64,000 bases of DNA from an uncultured Prevotellaceae bacterium (GTDB lineage Bacteria > Bacteroidota > Bacteroidia > Bacteroidales > Bacteroidaceae): the NCBI GenBank assembly GCA_946534585.1, contig CAMNCV010000137.1, forward strand, positions 1-64,000, in the 5' to 3' direction. The notes beneath the pieces are model-generated. The model was not told where the DNA came from. It did no database searches and saw only the letters and a list, made by a program, of their open reading frames with translations. The translations under genes and the position numbers were made by a program. Shown one piece after another: positions 54,901-64,000 of this stretch (its first letter is position 1; every line of letters begins with the position of its first letter).

Positions 54901-55367
54901 ACTATGGAAACTGGAGTGTTAAAACTCGTTTCATGTTCCGTTGGGGCAATAAGATTATTAATGCTGCACGTATGAATCTTGAATCTATGTCAACAGCTTA
55001 TAATCAAACATCAACCGTAAATTGGAGATGGCGTAAGGACGGCGATGTGACATCGATACCACGTGCTATCTATGTATATGGCGATAATTCTGCTTACAAT
55101 TTCCAAGGATCAGATCGCTTCGTTGAGGATGGTGCTTTCTTGCGTTTCCAAAACTTGCAGATTTCATATAATTTCCCCAAGAAGCAAATAAAGAAGTGGG
55201 GATTGAACCAATTGCAGATTTATGGTTCAATGAACAATCTGTTCTGCTGGACCAAATATTCAGGTGTGGATCCTGAGATTGCCACAGGTGGATGGGGACT
55301 TGCAATTGATAACTCATCTACACCGCGTGCTAAGTCGTTTACGGCAACCATTTCTGTTGGTTTTTAA
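51936..55367 (+). CDS. SusC/RagA-family TonB-dependent receptor
   Basis: A 1143-residue outer-membrane receptor with signal MSRIKIFLMLILCVFAQFVMAQ. A CarboxypepD_reg-like domain (ISGTVEDAMGPVMMANV) precedes the plug (DEALQGEIAGLDIVSNSGNLGSGTTMRLRG and AAATAVWGSKGANGVIMITTKRG). A barrel follows, ending in TATISVGF. It imports oligosaccharides with SusD using TonB energy. It begins 48 nt after the fasciclin lipoprotein and is followed at once by susD. Confidence 0.95.
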   Translation: MSRIKIFLMLILCVFAQFVMAQGTVISGTVEDAMGPVMMANVTERDGNDRIVNATQTDMMGNFSMEIKNTKNKLVVSFVGSKTWKQVIGEQTTFAIKLEDEKTTLNEVTVRGRRTGSGGLNIPKNEVTVSQQTFNLSDVEGMAFTSADEALQGEIAGLDIVSNSGNLGSGTTMRLRGVTTINGNAEPLIVVDDKIFDNPDASFDFTNATEEEYSSLLSVNVEDIAKIDVLKDAAATAVWGSKGANGVIMITTKRGSRGKPRVNFSYKLTGTWQPEGYKLLNGDEYTMLIKEEYYNPNQSSTATSNIREVNYDKSWADYENWNNNTDWVDAVKQFGAMHSWNLNVSGGGQKAQFRISGGYDHQTGSIIKQKLDRLSTRLVLDYNVSDRIRFSTNFALTYTNNVQNYTGLLGIAQKLAPNMSIYRQTADGQDTGDYYIMNPEGTLNAKTPYVGNYSSYELRAIRNLGNPIAYANMSWKKDQTYRITPDFNIKYELLGTDVGQHRLTFNGRVDFDIYARSVPSFCSAGISTITWNDMNSYNSVDNTESNRLKIGARAELIFTPYFKNEDLSLTMLARYEMSTQRSNSQYIRQYSLPNGITSPTVDAALYYKDGTHDGLSSGNSRANSQNWIYNAHFSYKGRYNVGFSLRADGDSKFGPMQKWAYFPGVSLRYNVSDEKFFEPVKKYVSMLGLRASWGIVGKAPDSDYLFYNTYVTGASGAYGNYAYMDGLKLDNLRWEKTTSYNLGFNLGLLNDMIEIDFDYYHKDTKDLLMQKVGIPSTVGYPTLAYLNVGAMKNDGWEINVNARKFIKIGKFSVSAGFNLAQNYNEITEMDQRVLDVINTDWSATVRGYTKNETGSTSFLNHIQTGNPLGSIYGFRFKGVYQYTYDYLKNYKTENGLSDAAFETWLNNEVASGKTFPVVLGTDGKVIMQPNGMPQRMVYNYKNGKSTYEFQGGDAIYEDINHDGQINDLDIVYLGNSMPKLSGGFNFTFNYGNWSVKTRFMFRWGNKIINAARMNLESMSTAYNQTSTVNWRWRKDGDVTSIPRAIYVYGDNSAYNFQGSDRFVEDGAFLRFQNLQISYNFPKKQIKKWGLNQLQIYGSMNNLFCWTKYSGVDPEIATGGWGLAIDNSSTPRAKSFTATISVGF

Positions 55368-55387
55368 ATTAAAATGCTTTCACAACA

Positions 55388-57289
55388 ATGAAAAAGATAC
55401 TAACAATAATATTTTCGGCTTTTACACTTGCATCATGTGTTGATACTATTATCTTACCAGACGATAAAACCGTCGAGGAAGATTTCTGGAAGACACAAAA
55501 TGATGTGGAAAAGATGGTGAATGGAGCATATACGGCTTTCGCCTGTCAGGGTGTGCAGGAACGTTTAATCGTTTGGAATTCTCGTTCTGACGAGTACACG
55601 GTAAATACTATGCTGCAAAACTCAAATCTTAATCAGATTTATACAGCTGATATGCAGACTGATAACGGATATAATAGCTGGGGAGATTTTTATACTTGTA
55701 TTAATAGGTGTAATCAAGTGATACAGAAATCGCCCAATGTTATGAAGTTAGATCCAAACTATCTTGAGGGTATTCATAATAATTATGTAGGACAGATGTA
55801 TGCCTTGCGTGCAATGTGTTATTTCTACCTAATTAGAGCATTTCATGATGTCCCGTTGATACTTCAGCCATATAATGAAGCATCTCAGGAAATGAATGTA
55901 GAACAGGTTGCTCCTGGTGTCGTCCTTACTCAGATTATCAATGATCTTGAACAGGCAAGGAACATGGTTATTAGTTCGCAGGATCAGTCGTTGTCCAGCA
56001 TGGAACGTGCTTGCTTCTTTACACAAGATGCAGTACTTGCACTTCTTGCAGATGTGTATTTGTGGAAAGCTTCTGTGTATAGGGATATGCAAGCATATAC
56101 GCGTTGTGTGGAACTGTGTGAGCAGATTCATGTTAATCGTAAGAATGCACACGGTCCACGTATAGGTGATATATACATGGCAGAAGACGACGATTACTTT
56201 TTATACAAGTATAATCGTTACTATAATGTGTTTAGTGCAATAAATGATGAGACAATATTTGCACTGGCATATGATGACAACGTGGGATTGCGTAATTCGT
56301 ACTATACAACAGAGAAGAACAAGGCTGAAAAGCAATATTTCTATACTAATACAGTGTATTCTGTAACAGGTGAAACTCCTGCAAGTGGCTATGCGTTCTT
56401 GAAAGATAAAGACGGAAACCTTACGGATGTCCGTTGTTTTGAGAGTGTTTTCTCTTACGGAGCGGCAACGGAAAAAATAGGTATTCGTAAGTATGTGGCA
56501 GAACAAGGACTACTTTATCAGAACCAGGCTGAAAAAGGTACTTCTCGTGACTTCTCTCCATATGCGGTGGACTTTAATATCTATCGTATAACTGATATTA
56601 TGACAATGCATGCAGAAGCATTGGTGCAGCAAGGACGTTTGATTCTTGAAGACGATGCAGAACTCATAGATGCATTGGATGCAGCTACGACGCTTGAAGA
56701 TTCTTTGACTATTGCGAAGAAAATACGTGAAACGAATGATATAGTGTCAAAGAAATATGTAAAGGCGGCTCATCTTGCACAGATTGTAAGTGAACGTGCT
56801 AGTACAAGTGGTAAGGCATCAAATGGTATAGATTCAACAAAGGTGGCAGTTTCTGGTGGCAATTTAAAAGAAGAGCCTACTGATGAAGAGAAACGCGCAT
56901 ACATAAGCACACAAGTTTCTAATCATAACACTTTACTTGTTCCAACTGCAACAAAAGACCTTGAGTTGCTTATAATGGCAGAGCGAGCTAGGGAATTGTG
57001 CTTTGAGGGTAAACGCTGGTATGACATGATGCGATATAATTATCGACATACGGAGATGCCTGCTAATTATGATGCTACTCTCTTTTCTCAGCCTGCATTG
57101 AAAAATAATGATGTTTTTCTTTCATACATTAAGAAAAAATATTCTGGTAATGCGGGTGTCACTGTGACTATGCGTTTGGCAACAGAGCCATATTTGTATA
57201 TGCCTATATATAAGAATGAGATGGATGTTAACTCACTGCTCATACAGAATCCTGTATATAAAGATAATGAGACATCTTCAAAGAACTAA
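55388..57289 (+). CDS. SusD/RagB-family nutrient-binding lipoprotein
   Basis: A 633-residue lipoprotein, signal MKKILTIIFSAFTLASC. The early region LPDDKTVEEDFWKTQNDVEKMVNGAY and the mid-region MYALRAMCYFYLIRAFHDVPLI are typical SusD helices, and AERARELCFEGKRWYDMMRY is the conserved late motif. It caps the SusC barrel and captures glycans. It lies 20 nt after susC and 13 nt before another fasciclin gene. Confidence 0.95.
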   Translation: MKKILTIIFSAFTLASCVDTIILPDDKTVEEDFWKTQNDVEKMVNGAYTAFACQGVQERLIVWNSRSDEYTVNTMLQNSNLNQIYTADMQTDNGYNSWGDFYTCINRCNQVIQKSPNVMKLDPNYLEGIHNNYVGQMYALRAMCYFYLIRAFHDVPLILQPYNEASQEMNVEQVAPGVVLTQIINDLEQARNMVISSQDQSLSSMERACFFTQDAVLALLADVYLWKASVYRDMQAYTRCVELCEQIHVNRKNAHGPRIGDIYMAEDDDYFLYKYNRYYNVFSAINDETIFALAYDDNVGLRNSYYTTEKNKAEKQYFYTNTVYSVTGETPASGYAFLKDKDGNLTDVRCFESVFSYGAATEKIGIRKYVAEQGLLYQNQAEKGTSRDFSPYAVDFNIYRITDIMTMHAEALVQQGRLILEDDAELIDALDAATTLEDSLTIAKKIRETNDIVSKKYVKAAHLAQIVSERASTSGKASNGIDSTKVAVSGGNLKEEPTDEEKRAYISTQVSNHNTLLVPTATKDLELLIMAERARELCFEGKRWYDMMRYNYRHTEMPANYDATLFSQPALKNNDVFLSYIKKKYSGNAGVTVTMRLATEPYLYMPIYKNEMDVNSLLIQNPVYKDNETSSKN

Positions 57290-57302
57290 TAAATAGTAAA
57301 CT

Positions 57303-59507
57303 ATGAATAAGAATATTATAAAAACGGTGTTATGTTTGGCATGTTTAGCGATATTATCGTTGACATCTTGCAATAAAGAGCCAGATGAGTCCAATCTATA
57401 TACTTTCACAGGCCAGACGGTCATGGATTATCTTGAGGCCAATGACAGCATATATCATAGTTTTAATGTGATTTTACATCGTTCAGGCTATGATCGTATG
57501 CTTGATACATATGGTCAATATACCTGCTATGTGCCAAGTGACGAAGGAATAGTAAAGTATATAGACTCTCTCTACAATGACCCAACAGCAGTTTTACCGC
57601 ATAATGGACTCACTGAAAATTCTCTTGATGGTTTGACAGATTCTATGTGCGTGGTTTTGTCAAGGTATCATATCTCTAATATGATATATACATATTTGGA
57701 AGATTTGAGTGATGCTAAATCAAAGACAATAACGACAGCTCTAAACATCTCTTTCCTCGCTAACGCAGATAAGGATGGTATTGTGCGTTTCAACGGAGTT
57801 TCTGCTTTGGATTTACAAAAGCATGACATAGAGTTGACCAATGGTTATGTACAGTGTATAGATAAGGTGATACCGTTGGAGTCAAAGACTATAGTTGACA
57901 AGATGAGCACCATGGATGAGTTCAGCATCTTCTACGATGCTATAAAACTTTGTGGTTTGGATAAGATCCTTTCTGTGAAAGAGAAACCTGGAACATACAC
58001 TGTCAGCTCTTTGGCAGGACGTCCTGGTGGTTCGTGGAATGGTCCTTATTATTATCCTACAGAATGTAAGGTGAAATATACAATATTTGCAGAATCGGAT
58101 GAAGTGTTCCAAGCAAATGGTATTAATTCTCTGGAGGATTTAAAGGCGAAGTGTAATGAATGGTATGCTAATGCTGATGATGAAAATTCAGGATGGTACG
58201 AGCATCCGGTGAAGGATCCGTCAAAGGATAAGGTAAGTACGGGTGATGATTACGAAAATACATATAATACACTGAATATGTTTATTCGTTATCATATCTT
58301 GGCGGCAGGTATGACTGTTTCTAAATTATTGTATGAGCGTAAGGCTAATACTAATAATGTAAACTGGAACTATGCTTTCGGCGGTGAGCCATATGATTAC
58401 TATGAAACATTATTGCCACATACTTTGATGAAGATATGGCAACCTTTATACAGTAATCCTAACAATGGTGATAAAATATGGATAAACCAGTATCACCCTC
58501 TTAATACCTTGACCGATGAGATTGGTACATTTGGTAAGGATTTCCCAGAAGGAATACATAGTATGGCTAATGGAGGCTTTGAAGGCGTGTTGATCGACAG
58601 TGAGAATTCTAATATCAATTCGACAAATGGATATATACATCGTATAAATAAACCATTGATATATACTCGAGACGTTAATGAAAAAGTCCTCAATGAGCGC
58701 TTGCGTATTGATATGTCAACAATCCTCTATGAGATGATTAATAACGACATTCGTTTCGCTACGGGAGTAGAGATTGGTGCCCGTAATCAGAATGGTAACG
58801 ATGGTAACATGGCATTGATACCGAATAACTATTGTGATAATATAGTTGTTTACAATTCAAAGACAAAGATGTCATTCTATGTTCAGGGAGCATGGCGCGC
58901 ATGGGAGTCTGATCAGATTTCTTTCTGGGATGAATATGATTTCGCCTTCCGTCTGCCACCAGTTCCAACAGGCACGTATGAATTGCGTATAATCTTCCCT
59001 GTTACAGATTTTGGTGGGTATATGCAGTATTACATAGGTACGTCAAAGGCAACAAGTAGTATGCAACCTTTGGGTATCCCTGTGGATGCAAGTTATCCTA
59101 ATGTGGATAATGAGGATGACCGAATGAACACTGGCTATTATAAGATTGACGAGGTTGACGACTATGGAGTTGCGAGTGACCTTGTAATGCGTAATCATGG
59201 TTATATGCGTTGTCCTGCGAGCTTTACACGTGGTACATGGAATTCTGTTAAGGAACCTGCTACATCAGTTGAGGACTTTAAAAATGCTTCAAATGGATGG
59301 GATGCCTCGTCACGTTTCTCTAATGCAGGTGGAACGTTATTGCGTAAGATTCTTGGCACAGTGCATCTAAAGCAAGGTGATGAACATTGGATTCGTATTA
59401 AGAATATGATGACAGGATACGATGCATTAGGTGGATCTACAGATTTCATAGAACTCGTTCCGATAAATATTGTAAATAGTCAGGACTATAGTGAAGATTG
59501 GTATTAA
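57303..59507 (+). CDS. Fasciclin-like lipoprotein with C-terminal beta-sandwich
   Basis: A 734-residue lipoprotein, signal MNKNIIKTVLCLACLAILSLTSC. The first FAS1-like module shows FNVILHRSGYDRMLDTYGQYTCYVPSDEGIVKYI and a second ILSVKEKPGTYTVSS...YTIFAESDEVFQ. NGYIHRINKPLIY precedes a C-terminal jelly-roll-like region (FAFRLPPVPTGTYELRIIFP). The latter resembles a glycan-binding domain. The exact ligand is unknown. It belongs to the SusC/SusD operon. Confidence 0.75.
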   Translation: MNKNIIKTVLCLACLAILSLTSCNKEPDESNLYTFTGQTVMDYLEANDSIYHSFNVILHRSGYDRMLDTYGQYTCYVPSDEGIVKYIDSLYNDPTAVLPHNGLTENSLDGLTDSMCVVLSRYHISNMIYTYLEDLSDAKSKTITTALNISFLANADKDGIVRFNGVSALDLQKHDIELTNGYVQCIDKVIPLESKTIVDKMSTMDEFSIFYDAIKLCGLDKILSVKEKPGTYTVSSLAGRPGGSWNGPYYYPTECKVKYTIFAESDEVFQANGINSLEDLKAKCNEWYANADDENSGWYEHPVKDPSKDKVSTGDDYENTYNTLNMFIRYHILAAGMTVSKLLYERKANTNNVNWNYAFGGEPYDYYETLLPHTLMKIWQPLYSNPNNGDKIWINQYHPLNTLTDEIGTFGKDFPEGIHSMANGGFEGVLIDSENSNINSTNGYIHRINKPLIYTRDVNEKVLNERLRIDMSTILYEMINNDIRFATGVEIGARNQNGNDGNMALIPNNYCDNIVVYNSKTKMSFYVQGAWRAWESDQISFWDEYDFAFRLPPVPTGTYELRIIFPVTDFGGYMQYYIGTSKATSSMQPLGIPVDASYPNVDNEDDRMNTGYYKIDEVDDYGVASDLVMRNHGYMRCPASFTRGTWNSVKEPATSVEDFKNASNGWDASSRFSNAGGTLLRKILGTVHLKQGDEHWIRIKNMMTGYDALGGSTDFIELVPINIVNSQDYSEDWY

Positions 59508-59531
59508 TATAGAATAAAAAAGTTGTATATT

Positions 59532-61433
59532 ATGAAATATAGAAATAAAATAAGAGCAATGTTATTGACGGCCTTAACGCTGGTTGTGACATCTTGCTCA
59601 GATTTCAACGACTACAACACTATTCCAGAATTAGGCAATGCACAGGCAACGCAGACGCTTTGGCAAAACATCCAAACGGATGTGAGACTGTCTGATTTTG
59701 CTTCAGTGTTGAAGCGTGTAGGGTATGATAAAGTATTGGATATGCCGCAAGCATATACTGTATGGGCACCAGTTAATGGCGCTATAAATATGGATTCCCT
59801 TGCTAAAGTGAAGGATGATAAAGTTTTAAAGGAATTCGTAAAAAATCATATAGCTAGCTATGTGCATAGAGAAGGTGATGTAAACGATAGCATTATTTAT
59901 ATGCTCAACGGTAAGTTGCAAAAGTTTAATAATAAAAATACTGGTAATCTTACTTTTGCAGGACAGAGAGTAAATTTAAATAATGATATTACGACTGAAT
60001 CAGTGTATAATCATCCGAGTACCAATGGATTGTTATATTCTATATCTTCACCAGCGGTTTTTCGCATGAATCTTTATGATTTTATGTATGAATTGAAAAA
60101 TATATCCGATTCTTTGGCAGACGTGGTTACGAAGTATGATAGAAAATTTCTTGATGAGCAGAATTCCATTAAAGGTGCTATTGTTGATGGAATACAGACC
60201 TATGATGACGAGGTTTATGTATATGGTAACGAATTGTTCTGTAACTATAAGCTTAATGGCTATACTCATCGTAGTCGATATGGATGTACACTCAATGATG
60301 AGGACAGTGCTTATATGATGATTATACCGACTAATGAGGCATGGAAAATAGCTAGAGATAAGATGTCACAGTATTATAAATATGCGGCAAAAACTAATTA
60401 TCAAAACTTATCAAATAGCAATGTAACAGGTCAGAGTGGTTCTCTTGCATCAGGAAAGAATAGTGCTAAAGTTAGACCTGCAAATAGTGGAAGTGAAACA
60501 CTCACTCTTACAGCTAACGCTGTAGATGTGGCTGCATATTGGCAGGATAGTCTTGTAACACGCTTCCTTACTCGTGATTTGGTATATAGTCTTAACAATA
60601 AACGCTATAACAACAAGTTGCAAGAAGGTTCCACTGAAATTGGAAATGATAGTATTATAAATACTACGAATGTATATCATACGGGGATAGATAGTCTGCG
60701 AAAAGCTACAGATGAAATAGTAACACTTAGTAATGGTTATGCTCGTATAGTACATGATTTCCCATTCCGCTCGTGGGAAAGCAGTTCGTTTGCTCCTGAG
60801 ATTAAAGTTCTAAATTTGGGACGTTGTTATCCTGCAGGCTATTATGAGACAAAGTCATACCGCAGAAGTCTGGTTAATCCAGCAATTTGTACGCTAGATG
60901 AAGGCGAAAACTATCTGAATTACTATAAGCAGAAACCTAAAAATGCAGATAATGCAACTCCTATAGAGTTTGATTTCTATTTGGACGACGTGTTATCTAC
61001 GGCTTATAATGTATATATTGTTACGGTGCCAGAGTGTTTTGAAAATCCAAAAGTTGAGAATAAGAGAAAGTATAGCCTCTTTGTTGATATAAATTACATA
61101 GATGACTCTGGTAAGCAGATAGCTGGTCGTTTTAATCCTGTGACCAATGAAATCGCTACAACTCCTGCGAAGATGAAAAAAATAGATCCAATACTATGTT
61201 CCGAAGAGAAAGTAGATACGGTCTTCCTTGGAACAGTAAAGTTCGGAACCTGTTATAAGGGATTACGTACAAGCGATAAGAAAAGTGTTGCGCCAAACAT
61301 ACAAATTATGCATACGACGAAGACTTTCAAAAGCGATCCTACAGCAAATGAGTATGATAATATATTACGAGTTGCAAATGTAATACTTCGCCCAGTGGAG
61401 TATGACGAATACAAATCCTCAAAAAAACAATAA
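59532..61433 (+). CDS. Fasciclin-like lipoprotein
   Basis: The listed ORF opens with TTG at 59523; the ATG at 59532 (MKYRNKIRAMLLTALTLVVTSC) is the more natural start of a lipoprotein signal, giving 633 residues. FAS1-like parts include FASVLKRVGYDKVLDMPQAYTVWAPVNGAI and a second YMMIIPTNEAWKIARDKM. Later parts are poorly characterised. It lies 3 nt before the second SusC gene, so all five surface genes probably share one transcript. Confidence 0.72.
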   Translation: MKYRNKIRAMLLTALTLVVTSCSDFNDYNTIPELGNAQATQTLWQNIQTDVRLSDFASVLKRVGYDKVLDMPQAYTVWAPVNGAINMDSLAKVKDDKVLKEFVKNHIASYVHREGDVNDSIIYMLNGKLQKFNNKNTGNLTFAGQRVNLNNDITTESVYNHPSTNGLLYSISSPAVFRMNLYDFMYELKNISDSLADVVTKYDRKFLDEQNSIKGAIVDGIQTYDDEVYVYGNELFCNYKLNGYTHRSRYGCTLNDEDSAYMMIIPTNEAWKIARDKMSQYYKYAAKTNYQNLSNSNVTGQSGSLASGKNSAKVRPANSGSETLTLTANAVDVAAYWQDSLVTRFLTRDLVYSLNNKRYNNKLQEGSTEIGNDSIINTTNVYHTGIDSLRKATDEIVTLSNGYARIVHDFPFRSWESSSFAPEIKVLNLGRCYPAGYYETKSYRRSLVNPAICTLDEGENYLNYYKQKPKNADNATPIEFDFYLDDVLSTAYNVYIVTVPECFENPKVENKRKYSLFVDINYIDDSGKQIAGRFNPVTNEIATTPAKMKKIDPILCSEEKVDTVFLGTVKFGTCYKGLRTSDKKSVAPNIQIMHTTKTFKSDPTANEYDNILRVANVILRPVEYDEYKSSKKQ

Positions 61434-61436
61434 GCG

Positions 61437-64000
61437 ATGAAGAGTAAGATATTCGATATAATACAAACAGGGACATATAGATGTGTTCTTAGTGTGGCGG
61501 CTCTGTGCCTTTCTGTAAACGCTTATGCACAAGACGAATTGGACGAGGTTGAAAATGAACAGTCGGTAGATATTAAAGCTCCTAAGCGTAAAGATGTGAA
61601 GGATGAAAATCCGCTTATGACTGTAGAAGGTACTGTCGTTGATTATGCTACAAAAATGCCAGTGGCAGGCGTGCGTGTGATGGCTTTGGGTAATGAAAGA
61701 TATACCTCAATGACAGATGCACAGGGTAAGTTTACACTTACGACTCCGACTTTTACTACCTCAATCTATGTGACAGCGCCAAGGTATGCTGCACAACAGG
61801 TTGCAATTTATCCTAATAATGAGAAGCAAAATATTAACGTTTCTCTTTTGAGTGCTAAGTTTCGTACTATGTACACTGATGGTACAGACTATACAGCTAA
61901 AAGATCAACTGAAATAAAGGAGGGTACAATCGTCGTGGATGATGCCATACAGAGTAATCTTGGCGCGGATGTTCGTTCTGTTAATCGTTCAGGAGCAATA
62001 GATGGTGGTAATGTCATGTTTATTCGTGGTTTGAATTCCCTTAACGTTAATTCTCAGCCATTGGTTATTATTGATGGCGTAGAGTATGATATGCAACGAA
62101 ACAGGGATGCCCTCCATATTGGAAATAACCAAAATATATTGGCAAATTTCTCACCAGAGGATATCGCAAAAGTGACAGTGCTGAAGAATGCTACAGCACT
62201 TTATGGCTCACGAGGAGGAAATGGTGTTATACTTATTGATACAAAGCGTGGTCATTCTATGGCTACCCGTATTGATGCAAATATTTCTGCAGGTGTGATG
62301 CTGAAACCTACTACATTGAAGTTGATGGATGCTTCTCAATACCGTAATTATGCCACAGCAATGATTGGCACCATCAGTGATACATATAAAACGGAAAATC
62401 GAGGTTTGACCTTTAACTTCTTAAATGATGATCCTTCATATGTAAATTATCCAGTGTACCACAATAATACCAATTGGTATGATGAGGTGTATCGTACAGC
62501 TATAACTCAAAACTATAGCATTAATGTACAGGGTGGTGATGATATAGGTATGTATAATCTATCTGTTGGGTATGTTGATTCAGACAGTCCTATCAAGGAG
62601 AGTTATTTCAATAGATTGAATGTACGTTTTAATACAGACATACAGTTGCTGTGGAATTTCTCTACAAAGTTTGATATGTCTTTCTCTCGTACAAATAATG
62701 CGCTTTTTGATGATGGCTTTGCTCAGAATATATCATCTACCGTTGTTACGTCTCCAACAAATTTGGCACAGATAAAGTCTCCTTTGATAGCGCCTTATCA
62801 GTATAATCGTTATGTTAATGGTTTTACGGAATTGTTGTCAGACTATGATCAACTTTATAGTGCATTAAGTCAGGCACAATATGGGAATGATTACTATTAT
62901 TCATTGGCCAATCCAACTGCTATAATAGAGAATGGTAATGGTGATAACAAAAATAAGGTAGAGAATACATTCTTCAATGTGCATGTCCAACCTACTTATG
63001 AGTTTAATCAGCATTTAAAGTTGACAACGCTCTTTAGTTATGTGTTGAATCGTAATTCACAGCGTTATTATCGTCCTGCAAAAGGAGTACCACCATTCAT
63101 GGTAGAAGGTCTCGGTACGGTTTATAACCAGCCATCTTCACTTTTTGCCAAGCAAACAAATGTGTTAAGTAATACACATATTGATTGGCAGAACATTTAT
63201 GGTGCAAATACAGTATCAATAGTTGGCGGTTTCCGTTACAATTATTTCTCATTTGACTATAGTGATGCGACTTCACAATATCGTAGTTCGCAGGATGATA
63301 AAAATCCAACATTGACTGCTAATCCCAATAGCGCATTTTCAAATCTGGCTGGTACAAGTGATGTTTGGAAGAATATGCAGTGGTATATAAATTCGGATTA
63401 CAACTATGCCAACAAGTATTTCCTTACACTTTCCTTGTTGGGTGAGGGTAATAGCCGTTTTGGAAAGAATATATCTGAAAAAACGGGTATAAAGATAGGA
63501 GGGGTACGTTGGGTGCTCTATCCAAGCATACAAGCGGGTTGGGTCGCAAGTAATGAGTCTTGGTTCCCTAAATCATCAGTAGTCAACTATCTTAAGTTCT
63601 ATGCAGGTTTTGATGTAAGTGGTAATGATGACATAAATAACTATGCAGCTTATACAGCCTTTTCTACTGTACGTTATAACAATACGGCAATAGGTATGCA
63701 AATGACCAATGTTGGAAATGATGAGATAAAAGCCGAAACTGTACAGAAATGGAATTTTGGCGTTCAGGCGAATATGTTTAATAACCGTTTGATGATTGGT
63801 GCAGATTTTTATCAACACAAAACTAAAGATTTGTTGACCATAGCTTCATTTGATAGTCCTTTGGGTGGTATTGATAACTATTGGACAAACAATGGTTCTT
63901 TAACAAATATGGGATTGGAATTGTTTGTAACAGGTAAGCCTGTGGTGACAAAAAATTGGTCGTTAGAAATTGGAGCTTCAATGGGCCACAATAAGAATAA
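61437..64000 (+). CDS. Second SusC/RagA-family receptor, cut by the window end
   Basis: Absent from the ORF track because no stop is reached. The ATG at 61437 opens MKSKIFDIIQTGTYRCVLSV, a signal sequence ending near NAYAQ. An acidic/basic stretch (DELDEVENEQSVDIKAPKRK) precedes a CarboxypepD_reg-like domain (VEGTVVDYATKMPVAGVRVM), the plug (GGNVMFIRGLNSLNVNSQPLVIIDGVEYD, ALYGSRGGNGVILIDTKRG) and part of the barrel. The frame is open through 854 codons. It probably has a partner SusD outside the window. Confidence 0.93.
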   Translation, partial: MKSKIFDIIQTGTYRCVLSVAALCLSVNAYAQDELDEVENEQSVDIKAPKRKDVKDENPLMTVEGTVVDYATKMPVAGVRVMALGNERYTSMTDAQGKFTLTTPTFTTSIYVTAPRYAAQQVAIYPNNEKQNINVSLLSAKFRTMYTDGTDYTAKRSTEIKEGTIVVDDAIQSNLGADVRSVNRSGAIDGGNVMFIRGLNSLNVNSQPLVIIDGVEYDMQRNRDALHIGNNQNILANFSPEDIAKVTVLKNATALYGSRGGNGVILIDTKRGHSMATRIDANISAGVMLKPTTLKLMDASQYRNYATAMIGTISDTYKTENRGLTFNFLNDDPSYVNYPVYHNNTNWYDEVYRTAITQNYSINVQGGDDIGMYNLSVGYVDSDSPIKESYFNRLNVRFNTDIQLLWNFSTKFDMSFSRTNNALFDDGFAQNISSTVVTSPTNLAQIKSPLIAPYQYNRYVNGFTELLSDYDQLYSALSQAQYGNDYYYSLANPTAIIENGNGDNKNKVENTFFNVHVQPTYEFNQHLKLTTLFSYVLNRNSQRYYRPAKGVPPFMVEGLGTVYNQPSSLFAKQTNVLSNTHIDWQNIYGANTVSIVGGFRYNYFSFDYSDATSQYRSSQDDKNPTLTANPNSAFSNLAGTSDVWKNMQWYINSDYNYANKYFLTLSLLGEGNSRFGKNISEKTGIKIGGVRWVLYPSIQAGWVASNESWFPKSSVVNYLKFYAGFDVSGNDDINNYAAYTAFSTVRYNNTAIGMQMTNVGNDEIKAETVQKWNFGVQANMFNNRLMIGADFYQHKTKDLLTIASFDSPLGGIDNYWTNNGSLTNMGLELFVTGKPVVTKNWSLEIGASMGHNKN

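Noticed and set aside
1-64000. tRNA, rRNA or insertion-sequence transposase genes
   Set aside because: None was recognised on either strand by eye; a covariance-model or profile search would be needed to exclude a tRNA fully.

Overview
The window reads as a Bacteroidales chromosome, most probably Prevotella or a close relative. Four things point there: TAnnTTTG-type -7 promoter elements with TTTG about 19-20 nt upstream; SusC/SusD pairs; Bacteroidetes-only families (DUF5686, DUF4827, DUF4468-like, Porin_10-like); and an rseC-rnfBCDGEA operon. The species cannot be fixed from the sequence alone. No rRNA, tRNA, CRISPR array or recognisable transposase was found.

Layout. 1-7.2 kb: the edge of an AAA-ATPase-like gene, a substrate-binding lipoprotein coupled to a TPR protein, a lipoprotein gene broken by one stop codon, a GH43 glycosidase and an ATP-grasp-like protein. 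7.3-12.9 kb: a complete Rnf operon on the minus strand with its own promoter and terminator. 13-26 kb: mostly plus-strand housekeeping genes (pyk, an rluA-family gene, queC, a DUF5686 protein, YigZ, hisE, ftsE-like, yebC) plus a porin and small membrane proteins. 26-34.4 kb: a minus-strand run (CobW GTPase, trmD, glmM, DUF4827, DHH phosphoesterase, sugar nucleotidyltransferase, CE12-like esterase). 34.5-39.5 kb: sppA, lpxK, a purine nucleoside phosphorylase and thiL. 39.6-64 kb: a carbohydrate-focused surface region with a giant PL11-like rhamnogalacturonan lyase, a dockerin-bearing secreted protein, a small secreted protein with a possible cohesin-like fold, and a SusC/SusD locus with three fasciclin-like lipoproteins and a second SusC that runs off the window.

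How the genes fit together. The PL11 lyase, the CE12-type acetylesterase and the GH43 enzyme together suggest growth on pectin (rhamnogalacturonan I) and arabinose- or xylose-containing side chains; the SusC/SusD proteins would import the products. The Rnf complex would couple ferredoxin/NAD redox chemistry to ion pumping.

Most unusual signals. (1) Four intergenic arrays, at about 0.4, 22.5, 28.8 and 48.7 kb, are built from an exact 22-nt unit with the architecture GTAA-N4-TAT/ATA-N4-TTAC-N3. The N4 blocks are swapped modularly and appear in both orientations. (2) RnfB is short, lacks the usual ferredoxin domains, and ends in a tail that is almost the same as the C-terminal tail of RnfC. (3) A dockerin-type duplicated calcium motif occurs next to a possible cohesin-like protein. 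(4) A 168-bp terminal-inverted-repeat element lies near 26.2 kb.
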